Part shown: positions 24,001 to 32,863 of the stretch, piece after piece | Position numbering within the stretch: the stretch's first letter is position 1 | Layout of the letters: each line of letters begins with the position of its first letter | From: Abelmoschus esculentus | Taxonomy: Eukaryota > Streptophyta > Magnoliopsida > Malvales > Malvaceae | Direction: 5' to 3' | Length of the DNA: 64,000 bases | Assembly: GCA_035048815.1 (NCBI GenBank) | Contig: JAUCBN010000037.1 | Span: 10,196,001 to 10,260,000, forward strand | Translations under genes and position numbers: made by a program | The notes under the pieces: model-generated | Database searches by the model: none | What the model saw: only the letters and a program-made list of their open reading frames with translations | What the model was told of the DNA's origin: nothing

Positions 24001-24637
24001 CAAATTTTTTGGGTACAAAAAGTTAATTATGGGTTTTCGAACCTAATTAAAAAGCTTAAACTAAAATTTTGAGCTTTTTACTATGTTAAAATTCGAACGG
24101 GTTCACTATAAAGCCCATTTGGTCATGCACGCTCTGAACCCTAAAAAAACGATCAAAACTGATATTAAACAAATTTTTGGGGTACAAAAGTTAATGAAGG
24201 GCTTTTGAACCTAGTTAAAAAAGCTTAAACTAAAATTTGGAGTTTTTACTTGGTCAAAACTCTAACAGGTTCAATATAAAGCCCATTTAGACATGCACGC
24301 TATGGACCCTACAAAACAATCAAAATGATATTAAATCAAATTTTTGGGTACAAAAATTTAATTATGGACTTTTGAACCTAATTAAAAAGTATAAACTAAA
24401 ATTTTGAGCATTTTACTCTGTTAAAATTCGAACGGGTTCACTATAAAGCCCATTTAGTCATACACGCTCTTAAACAAACAAAATATGAACGGGTTCACTA
24501 TAAAGCCCATTTAAGCTTTTTACTAGGTTAAATATGAACGGGTTCACTATAAAGCCTATTTAGACATGCACGCTCTAAACCCTACAAAACGATCGAAACT
24601 GATATTAAATCAATTTTATTGGGTACAAAAAGTTAGT
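18011..24637 (+). repeat. Satellite block 1, about 169-bp monomer, about 39 copies
   Basis: Monomers carry the landmarks TTAAAATTCGAACGGGTTCA, CTATAAAGCCCATTTAGACA, TGCACGCTCTGAACCCTACA, GATATTAAATCAAATTTTTT, AAAAGTTAATTATGGGCTTT and TTTGAGCTTTTTACTCGG, about 169 bp in all and roughly 70 percent A+T. Monomers differ from each other by perhaps 10-20 percent. A partial internal duplication lies at 18120-18200, and compressed or truncated monomers at 24470-24560. No gene. Size and strict orientation fit a centromeric or pericentromeric satellite. Confidence 0.95.
19690..23960 (+). repeat. Higher-order repeats in satellite block 1 (about 1.7-2.3 kb periods)
   Basis: Distinctive monomer variants recur in the same order. 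The CACTTATACTTGCACGCTTT monomer is near 19780, 22090 and 23770. The ACGATGGGAAATGATATTA monomer is near 20480 and 22790 (offset about 2311). The GCTTACGAACCTAATTATGC pair is at 21001 and 23022 (offset about 2021). The GACTTGTNTTCTCTGAACC monomer is near 21930 and 23610 (about 1680). Offsets equal roughly 10, 12 and 13.7 monomers, with a segment of about 290 bp present or absent between copies. Confidence 0.75.
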
Positions 24638-25968
24638 TGATAAGTGCTCAACACACTATCACTTTTTACTCCTTTTACGGGAATTAATCACCAATAATAC
24701 ACCCACTCGGACCAATACATGTGCTTAATGTGATATATTTAGAAGTTATGCTCATAAAGATAATATTCACAGAAAAAGGCACGTTTTACTGCATTTTCAT
24801 ATTTGTGCAGGAGAACCAGTGCCGCGGCAGCAACTAGGCCGAGGCAGGACTTGATGCCGAGGAAGCAGCAGAAAGACAGGAAGCAAGACTATAGGCGATG
24901 GAAAGATAAAAATCCAAGGATCGTGTCTGGACTTGAAGCCCATGGATTGTATAGCTGGCTAGCACAAGGAAAAGCCCAAAGGAAGACCACGCGGGAAAGC
25001 CTCCTTAGCCGAATCAAACTTGGAAATATTTTTATTATTATGTACTTGACTTGTTCCCTACTCCAAGTTGTATTCTACTTAGGAAAGGTTTGCCCTAGGT
25101 CTAGCCTATATAAAGACCTAGCCACCCAATGTATGAAACACGGAATACCTGAGGAGAGAGCCAATTTTCTATTCTTGTCTTCTTCCTCTCCATTATGTTC
25201 TAAAACTTGTTAGGGATTAGGTGAAGGTTGTCGAGTATATGTGAGAGGAGATTGTACTTTGTCTTTGATTCAATGCAATAAAGTTATCAAGGTTTGCTTA
25301 TCCTTTGTTATTCCTTGTTCTCACAATTGAGCTCGGGAGAGGAGATTGTGAGTCATCCATTTATCTAAGCTCGGGAGAGTTAGATTCACGAAAGGGGTAA
25401 GTACGGTGTTTCAATCGCGAAATACTAACTCGGCCTAGGGATAGGTTAAGAGTTTCAGCGGCTAAAAGAAGTGTGGGATTGGTTGGTGAGTATAATTGGT
25501 TCACGCCGGGAGGTATCATCAAGGACTAGTCATCAACAACACTCTGACTTAGGGATAAGCGGAGTCATTCAAGGACACTTTGCCGAACTTTGGTAAAGTC
25601 CAACCACGAGCAAGGGATTGCCGCGGCGGACAAGTATCGTCGCTGCCCAGGCAGTAAACTGCAGTGCTGCCGAGGCAGTGATATACGATTGCATTGGACA
25701 GAGACAAGTCAATCAAATCCACAATACGACGCAACTGGATCCTAGCCCATCTCTCTCTATTATTTCAACTTTTTAATTTTATTTAGTTATTTTAGTTTTG
25801 ATAAATCAACTCAAATTCACTTGTGTCTTTACTTTTGTACAGAACAAGAAGGTGAAGAAAGCATATTAAGTCTACCGATCCCTGAGGAGACGATAACTCG
25901 ATAATACTTATCACTTATTACTTTCGATGTGTCCACTTGCACTAAACGCACACTTTTGACACGCGACA
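24638..25968 (+). repeat. Element A 5' LTR (1331 bp)
   Basis: Starts TGATAAGTGCTCAAC and ends CACGCGACA. TATA box at 25107-25114, AATAAA at 25277-25282. The 136-residue open frame at 24803-25213 runs through the promoter and is not conserved as an ORF in the other LTRs. Confidence 0.93.
25107..25114 (+). promoter_or_regulatory. LTR TATA box, element A 5' LTR
   Basis: TATATAAA in GCCTATATAAAGACCTAG. The same box is at 32003-32010 in the 3' LTR, at 40401-40407 and 47279-47285 (minus) in element B, and at 52948-52955 in element D. It is expected to drive the genomic RNA. Confidence 0.7.
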
Positions 25969-25974
25969 AGTTTT

Positions 25975-25992
25975 TGGCGCCGTTGCCGGGGA
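25975..25992 (+). other. Primer-binding site, tRNA-Asp type (element A)
   Basis: TGGCGCCGTTGCCGGGGA, six bases after the LTR end. It matches the 3' end of plant tRNA-Asp, the known primer class of Athila elements. Confidence 0.85.
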
Positions 25993-26066
25993 CTGGCAAC
26001 TAAATTTTGTTTTCTTTATTTTCTTGTTTATTTTTATTTTTATTTTACCTTTGTTTTTCGTGGTGT

Positions 26067-28582
26067 ATGACTAGGGCCAATCCAACGAACCCCTTGTACG
26101 AGTTAGATCCAGAGATCGAAAGAACAAGGCAACGGTTGAGGAGACAGATCCAAGGAGCCATGGCAGAACACCCAGCAGGACAAAACTTACCTGCTGGCAA
26201 TGGAGGACTTCCGCCGCCACCTGGGCCGCGGCAGCTCACTATCAGAGACTTCCTGGAGGAGGACTTAAATGGATTGAACCCAGGAGTTGTCACACCGGAG
26301 TCTGCAACTGTTATGTTCAATATGTTAAATACAATTGGACAATTTGGTGGGTCTGCAACTGAAGACGCATGGCAGCACCTCAAGTCCTTCATGGAAATTT
26401 GCAACTCTTTCAAAATCCAAGGAGTCCATGAAGATGTCTTGCGATTGAAGCTATTCCCCTATTCACTGAGGGATAGGGCGTAAGCTTGGTTGAATAGCAT
26501 TCCAGCAGGATCTATTGGATCTTGGAGTGAACTTTGTCGTGATTTTATTACTCGTTTTAATCCTATGAACTTATATGATAGAATTCGTAATGAAATCACT
26601 TCTTTTCGACAGGCAGAAGACGAACCAATGTACGAGGCATGGGAGCGCTATAGAGATCTATTGCACAAGTGTCCTTTGCATGGATTTCCCCTATGGACAC
26701 AAGTGACAATGTTCTACAATGCCACGAATGCCACGACAAGTATGATGTTAGATGCCTCGGCAAACGGAACACTCCTTGATAAAGCACCTGAGGAAGCTAT
26801 TGAAATATTGAATAAACTCGCAAAGAATGACTTTCAGTTTCCTACATCTAGGCGAGGAGGAGTAAGACGCCAAGCCACGGTAAATGATTTAGACACATTG
26901 AGTTCAGTGGCAGCACAATTGGCCTCTCTTACCAAGATGGTGCAAAACCTACAGTTATAACAAAATACCCGTGAGGTCAAGGTAATTGATTCCTACTGTG
27001 ACTTATGTGGAAGTAACCACAGTTCCTCTGATTGCATGAATCAAGAAACCGATATGTATGTTGGGAACTACAACCGCAACAATATGATGTCCAACACATA
27101 CAACCCCTTATGGAAGAGGCATCTAAACCTAATATGGAGCAACCCTAACAATGCCTTAAACCAAATCACCCAACCTTCGGGATTTCAGCAACCGATGCCG
27201 CAGTAGCAAGCCCAGCAGTCAATGCCACCGCAGTAGATGCAGCAACAACCGGTAAGTTCATTGGAGAACACGCTAAAGGCCTTCATGATGAAAACTGAGT
27301 CATACATGGCAGAGAATAGTAATTTCATCAAGAGGACAGATGCCTTCATGAATAGAACTGAGATGAGGTTGCAAAATCAAGAAGCGGCCATAAAAACGCT
27401 GAAAACTCAGGTTGGGCAGTTTGCTCAAAGTATAAATACTAGACCACCAGGAGGATTTCCTAGCAATACTGAAGCTGTTAAGGTAATGGGCCATAAACAG
27501 TGCAAAGCAATCACTACTATGAGTGGTCTACAGCTGAAGGAGAAGATCCTAGAGAGCCAAAATCAATCAGCTGATCTAGCAAAATAAAAGGCCGAGAAAA
27601 CTGAATCTGATAACACTGCCCCGACAGAAAGCACTGCAGCTCCTGAGCAGCCTGCGGAGGCAACAACAACTCCAGTGGTTCCAAGTATTAAATTTCAAAT
27701 TAAAGAAACCTTGGATGAGATGAGACCACCACCACCTTTCCCTCAAAGGTTGAAAAAGCAAAAACAGGACCAGCAATTCAAGAAGTTCCTCGACATCTTG
27801 AAGCAAGTCCACATCAACATACCGTTCGTTGAAGAACAAATGCCTAACTATGCCAAATTCCTAAAAGACATGGTGTCAAAGAGGAAACGAATAGGTGAGT
27901 TTGAGACAGTGGCTGCTACCGAGGGATGCATGGCAATGCTGCAGAACCGCATGCCACGAAAATTAAAGGATCCTGGCTGCTTTACCATACCTTGTGCGAT
28001 AGGTAGGAGCTATGAAGGTAAGGCCCTATGCGACCTTGGAGCAAGCATAAATCTCATGCCCAAATCAGTCTTTCAAAAGCTTGGAATTGGAAGGGCAAAA
28101 CCTACAACCGTTATGCTCCAACTAGCGGATCGATCCTATGTGCAACCCGAAGGCAAAATCGAGTACATACTGGTAAGAGTAGATAAGTTTATTTTTCCTG
28201 CTGATTTCCTTGTCCTTGATTGTGAAGCAGATGACAATGCACCGATCATCCTTGGGGACCTTCCCTTGCAACTGGACGCACATTAATTGACGTGGAAAAA
28301 GGAGAGTTGACAATGCGGGTCAATGACCAACAAGTCAAACTCAACGCATTCCACAACTTGAAAAAATATGATGATCTAGAGGAGTGCAAGGCCATCCACA
28401 TAGTAGACACTAAAATATCCTGCCTGGGCAGCCTTCTCGGCAGGATATTTGGCAAAAAGATTAAGCCCAATGTGGATGAACATACAGCAAAAAGGAGTGG
28501 CCCACAACCGATTTACAATTTGGGCCTAAGGGAGAGAATAATTTTGGGAGACGCATTTGCATGCTCTCCACCAGTAACATGA
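26067..28582 (+). pseudogene. Athila-like gag-protease, multiply interrupted (element A)
   Basis: ATG 26067 starts a gag with the Athila-type capsid region (GSWSELCRDFITRFNP, EPMYEAWERYRDLL), a CDLCGSNHSSSDC knuckle near 26998, a Gln-rich linker, and an aspartic protease domain with ALCDLGASINLMP near 28025 (Asp-Leu-Gly in place of Asp-Thr/Ser-Gly). Stops in this frame: TAA 26481-26483, TAA 26958-26960, TAG near 27206 and 27234, TAA 27585-27587. A one-base loss near 28250 moves the end into the frame of 28292-28582. About 33 bp present in element D near 54163-54200 are missing near 26300. Protein would be a nucleocapsid-protease polyprotein; this copy cannot make it. Confidence 0.85.
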
Positions 28583-28788
28583 TCTACTCCCTTTTCTCTA
28601 TTAATATATTAGGACTAGTTAGTTTATTTTTATTTTTATTTTCATTTTCTTTTTCTAATTATTTTTGCTTTAAGTACTTTTTCTGTTGTGTGTTTTATGT
28701 AGGAATAATAAGCAAGAATAAAAGAGAAATAGTTCACAGTAGGAACTCTACCGAGGCAATAAAACAGTGTCAGGGCCGCAGCAGTCCC
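28583..28788 (+). other. AT-rich spacer between protease and ORF2 promoter (element A)
   Basis: Pyrimidine- and T-rich sequence with no ORF or domain, ending near CTACCGAGGCAAT. The corresponding spacers in element B (43815-43616) and fragment C (51414-51659) are similar in length and order, so the short gap is original to the family and not a private deletion of pol. Confidence 0.6.
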
Positions 28789-28918
28789 AACGGGCAGAAC
28801 AGTGTAACGGCTAGTCTGCCGAGATTCCTGTTGCGGCAGAAAAAGGAAACGGCAGAAAAGGAAACGGTTACAAAACGGCTAGTGGCTTCAAGGGTCACAA
28901 GGTCGAGGCCTATATAAG
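28789..28918 (+). promoter_or_regulatory. Candidate internal promoter for ORF2 (element A)
   Basis: TATATAAG at 28911-28918 lies 156 bp upstream of the ORF2 ATG and is preceded by five AACGG motifs (28789, 28806, 28848, 28863, 28874). A pyrimidine-rich leader (TATTCACTCTTG..., CTCTCTCTCACATTACTC) follows. AACGG is the core of plant mitosis-specific activator sites bound by MYB3R factors. Both box and leader are conserved in copies B and C. Use as a promoter is inferred. Confidence 0.55.
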
Positions 28919-29073
28919 AAACTCATTCTTCTTAAACTATTCACTCTTGCTTTCTTGTTTTCTTTAGTATTCATAACAATCTCTCTCTCACATTACTCTA
29001 TGCCTACTAATCTTTGCTAAATTCCAGATTCTTTTCAAGAAAACCTCCAAGAACTCACATCTCTCAATTCTTG

Positions 29074-30291
29074 ATGGCAACATACAAGCGATTCGCCCCA
29101 ACCAACGTTGAAGATTGTTTCAACCGATCTTTCATCGCTCGGCAACTTTGGGAAGAACAAGATTTCCAGCATGCAAATGAAGAAAACTACGGCATTGAGC
29201 ACTACCTCTATGACAGAATTAAGTACCAAAATTGGGAAATTTTCTGTCTCCAACCTGCTCAGGAGAATGCCACGATCGTGCGGGAGTTCTATGCGCACGG
29301 GCCCAACAAAGACTACCTCTTTGTTCATTGCCGCGGCAGGCCAGTCCAACTCAATGCCGAGACAATCAACAACTTCTACGGCCTCACCCCTGGCAGTGAC
29401 ATCCACGCCGAATTCATGGAAGATGTCACTGCCGAGGACTACGAGCTCATCAAAGATGATCTTTGTTACGCGAACACCCCATGGGAAACCGGTACCCATC
29501 GAGGATCCGTAACAAGACAAAGCCTTAATCCCGAGGCCAAGATGTGGAACACCTTTGTCAAGCGACGGCTCATCCCCACATCACACAATAGCACGGTGGA
29601 TCGCAAAAGATTAGTGCTTATCCAATCCATCATCAACAAGAGGACCATCAACGTTGGAGAGATCATCCTTCGGGAAATTCACGAGTGCGGTAAGAAAGAT
29701 AGGGGACCATTGTATTTCCCTTGTCTGATCACGGGTTTATGTGTTGTCGCAGGTGTGCCCATCGAAGAGACGGACGAATACACGCCCCCACGACGAGGAT
29801 GGACCAGAGACTTCTGTCATAAAGTCATGCAGATCACACAAGCAGAGCCTGTCCAAGCAACGCCGCAGCAGTTCACTGCCAACACTGCTGCCGGGGCCCA
29901 ATACACGGCAGACATGCCTGGTACTGCCCACACCTCTGCCGCGGCAGACCCATACCAGGAGATCTTGCAACGGATGGCAGCAATGGACCTTAGACAACAA
30001 CGGTACATGGAGTACCAAAGGGATTTCAATGGCACCTTAGCCCAGATGATGTTGCACACCTTCCCAGACCAAGGAGCACAATTTCCGGAGTTTCCCAAGA
30101 ACATGTTCGTCACAGCCGCCCCTTACACCGAGACTACACCAGCCCCGGGAGGACCAAGACCATTCTTCCATGCGGACCCTCAGCCCCAATACCAGGTTGC
30201 CGGCCCATCTAGGGCAGCAGATTCTGTCGCGGCCTCATCTATCAGCAGAAGGCCATCCAAGAGAAGGGCCGTTTTCAGCACCCCACCCTGA
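29074..30291 (+). CDS. ORF2: putative plant transposon protein-like (405 aa, element A)
   Basis: Intact frame from ATG 29074 (chosen because MATYxRFAP is conserved in B and C) to TGA 30289-30291. Residues about 60-230 resemble the 'putative plant transposon protein' family found in Athila-type elements: IPTSHNSTVDRKR near residue 167 and GPLYFPCLITGLCVVAGV near 211-228. The C-terminal half is Ala/Thr/Pro/Gln-rich with a short helical segment (EILQRMAAMDLRQQRYMEYQ). No transmembrane segment, signal peptide or catalytic motif is visible. Function unknown. It is the only long uninterrupted frame of this element. TGCCGCGGCA palindromes fall within it at 29329 and 29937. Confidence 0.7.
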   Translation: MATYKRFAPTNVEDCFNRSFIARQLWEEQDFQHANEENYGIEHYLYDRIKYQNWEIFCLQPAQENATIVREFYAHGPNKDYLFVHCRGRPVQLNAETINNFYGLTPGSDIHAEFMEDVTAEDYELIKDDLCYANTPWETGTHRGSVTRQSLNPEAKMWNTFVKRRLIPTSHNSTVDRKRLVLIQSIINKRTINVGEIILREIHECGKKDRGPLYFPCLITGLCVVAGVPIEETDEYTPPRRGWTRDFCHKVMQITQAEPVQATPQQFTANTAAGAQYTADMPGTAHTSAAADPYQEILQRMAAMDLRQQRYMEYQRDFNGTLAQMMLHTFPDQGAQFPEFPKNMFVTAAPYTETTPAPGGPRPFFHADPQPQYQVAGPSRAADSVAASSISRRPSKRRAVFSTPP

Positions 30292-30303
30292 TCACCAATT
30301 ATC

Positions 30304-30609
30304 ATGGGCAGCCTATCAGTCGAGATAGATGCCTATGTGCACCAAAGCTCCACCGCCGCCGGCCCAAGTACTCACCACACTAGAGGAGCAACATCAATGG
30401 CAGGAGGAACAGACGTAATGATCACCGAAGAGATGGCTGATGTAGAAGAAGGTGAAGAGGTGGAGGCCCCAATGCAACGGACACCACCCACTCGAGTCCA
30501 ACCGCCCCGGCAAGCAAAGACACAACCATCGCCTTCACCAAGGACAAAGCATTCGGCATCAAGGCCGAGGAGGAAAATTGTTACAAGCAGCTCTTCGGAG
30601 TCGCTTTAA
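30304..30609 (+). CDS. ORF3: 101-aa acidic/basic protein after conserved TGA (element A)
   Basis: Same frame as ORF2, beginning four codons after its TGA. Product has an acidic middle (MITEEMADVEEGEE) and a Ser/Pro/Arg-rich basic tail ending SSSSESL. Element B has the same 101-aa frame at the same spacing. It may be a separate small protein, or a C-terminal extension of ORF2 reached by readthrough. No known domain. Confidence 0.5.
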   Translation: MGSLSVEIDAYVHQSSTAAGPSTHHTRGATSMAGGTDVMITEEMADVEEGEEVEAPMQRTPPTRVQPPRQAKTQPSPSPRTKHSASRPRRKIVTSSSSESL

Positions 30610-31535
30610 AATTCTTTGTCCTTAACTAAATATTAATTGCTTTTACTGTTTTTAATTGCTGCTTCTTATATTCATATTTTGTTTTGCCGCTTATTTCTTC
30701 AAATATAAAGCATTGAGGACAATGCTTGGTTTGAGTTTGGGGGTGCAGATTCACTGCCAAGGCAACAATCTACTGCCGCAGCCTTGCCAAAAAAGGAGTT
30801 TTCCAGTGATTTTTTTTTTATTTTTTATGCTCCCCGCCTTACTTGAATTAACTACTTACACTTTTGCACTGCTTATCATCAGTATTTCCTTAGTTTATTC
30901 TTTAAGGCTATAGAAATCTTTCTCCTTACCATGTTTAGGTTCTGTTAGGAGGGCTTAACCTTAGGATGCTTAAGGATGAAAACTTAGAAGCTTACTATAG
31001 GAAGAACTTTAAACATTTTTGGGACTTGTTGGATTATAGGAGTTCTTTTAATGAACTTAGGTGATAAAGACTTAGATTTTTTGAAAGTAACTAGAGGTGT
31101 CTACCACCGGCTCTAGAAAGTCTCTTTTTCTTGCTAGAAGTGCTCGAAATTGGCTCTAGTATGTTTTAAGGAGTATTAAGAAGAAAGAAGGAAGTTAGTG
31201 AAAAGAAAAAAAAAACAAGTCTTTGAGGTGCCTGAAATTGGCTCAAGATTTGGTGTTTGAAAAGAAGAGAAACACTTAATCAAATTCTACTTGTCTTGAA
31301 CTTAGAGTTTATCTAAGAAAGCCTTTAATCAACTTGTCCACAAAAACGCACACACTCACAATTCTTATAGTTTGTTTCTAGGTAAACCCTTGGGTAACCG
31401 AATGGTTAAGGCTTAAGAATAGGCCTAGTTATGGTAAGGAGAATAGAGGGACATGTAAGACCAAGAGAGAGTAGAGTTCGGCAAATTGATGGTTTGCATT
31501 GCTTGAGGACAAGCAATAGTTCGAGTTTGGGGGTG
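30610..31535 (+). other. 3' untranslated region of element A with two polypurine-like tracts
   Basis: TTTGAGTTTGGGGGTG at 30730-30745 and TTCGAGTTTGGGGGTG at 31520-31535 are each preceded by TTGAGGACAA. The second abuts the 3' LTR and is the functional polypurine tract. Between them, three degenerate copies of GGTGCCTGAAATTGGCTC lie near 31095, 31140 and 31227. The 85-residue frame at 30656-30913 overlaps these signals and is unlikely to be a gene. Confidence 0.7.
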
Positions 31536-32863
31536 TGATAAGTGCTCAACAAACTATCACTTTTTACTCCTTTTATGGGCATTAATCACCAATAATACAC
31601 CCACTCGGACCAATGCATGTGCTTAATGTGATATATTTAGAAGTTATGCTCATAAAGATAATATTCACAGAAAAAGGCACGTTTTACTGCATTTTCATAT
31701 TTGTGCAGGAGAACCAGTGCCGCGACAGCGACAAGGCCGAGGCAGGACCTGATGCCGAGGCAGCATCAAAAAGACAGGAAGCAAGACTATAGGCGATGGA
31801 AAGATAAAAATCCAAGGATCGTGTCTGGACTTGAAGCCCATGGATTGGAGCTGGCTAGCACAAGGAAAAGCCCAAAGGAATACCACGCGGGAAAGCCTCC
31901 TTAGCCGTATCAAACTTAGAAATATTTTTATTATTATGTACTTGACTTGTTCCCTACTCCAAGTTGTATTCTACTTAGGAAAGGTTTGCCCTAGGTCTAG
32001 CCTATATAAAGACCTAGCCACCCAATGTATGAAACACGGAATACCTGAGGAGAGAGCCGATTTTCTATTCTTGTCTTCTTCCTCTCCATTATGTTCTAAA
32101 CCTTCTTAGGGATTAGGTGAAGGTTGTCGAGTATATGTGAGAGGAGATTGTACTTTGTCTTTGATTCAATGCAATAAAGTTATCAAGGTTTGCTTATCCT
32201 TTGTTATTCCTTGTTCTCACAATTGAGCTCGGGAGAGGAGATTGTGAGTCATCCATTTATCTAAGCTCGAGAGAGTTAGATTCACGAAAGGGGTAAGTAC
32301 GGTGTTTCAATCGTGAAATACTAACTCGGCCTATGGATAAGTTAAGAGTTTCAGCGGCTAAAAGAAGTGTGGGATTGGTTGGTGAGTATAATTGGTTCAC
32401 GCCGGGAGGTATCATCAAGGACTAGTCATCAACAGCACTCTGACTTAGGGATAAGCGGAGTCATTCAAGGATACTTTGCCGAACTTTGGTAAAGTCCAAC
32501 CACGAGCAAGGGATTGCCGCGACGGACAAGTATCGTCGCTGCCCAGGCAGTAAACTGCAGTGCTGTCGAGACAGTGATATACGATTGCATTGGACAGAGA
32601 CAAGTCAATCAAATCCACAATACGACGCAACTGGATCCTAGCCCATCTCTCTCTATTATTTCAACTTTTTAATTTTATTTAGTTATTTTAGTTTTGATAA
32701 ATCAACTCGATTCACTCGTGTCTTTACTTTTCGACAAAACAAGAAGGTGAAGAAAGCATATTAAGTCTACCGGTCCCTGAGGAGACGATAGCTTGATAAT
32801 ACTTATCACTTATTAAATTCGATGTGTCCACCTGCACTAAACGCACACTTTTGACTCGCGACA
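31536..32863 (+). repeat. Element A 3' LTR (1328 bp)
   Basis: TGATAAGTGCTCAAC...CTCGCGACA, TATA at 32003-32010. About 40 differences from the 5' LTR by eye, including substitutions in several of the TGCCNNGGCA palindromes. Confidence 0.93.

Larger units (their letters stand above)
24638..32863 (+). mobile_element. Element A: non-autonomous Athila-like LTR retrotransposon
   Basis: 8226 bp, flanked by a perfect TTAGT duplication (24633-24637 and 32864-32868) inside a satellite monomer. Order: LTR, tRNA-Asp primer site, gag-protease (broken), internal promoter, ORF2, TGA, ORF3, two polypurine-like tracts, LTR. No RT, RNase H or integrase motif is present between the protease end (28582) and ORF2 (29074), so mobility needed enzymes in trans. 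Palindromes of the form TGCCNNGGCA recur at 24820, 25644, 25668, 28421, 29329, 29937 and 30755. The two LTRs differ by roughly 3 percent by eye, so this is an older insertion than the chromovirus tandem. Confidence 0.9.

Noticed and set aside
18011..24637. Regularly spaced repeats as a CRISPR array
   Set aside because: Monomers are contiguous with no unique spacers, and the sequence is clearly a plant genome.
24803..25213. 136-codon open frame in the 5' LTR of element A
   Set aside because: It spans the LTR promoter, is shifted and split in the 3' LTR (31701-31904 and 31831-32109), and has no domain. The palindromes give it an Arg/Ala-rich look.
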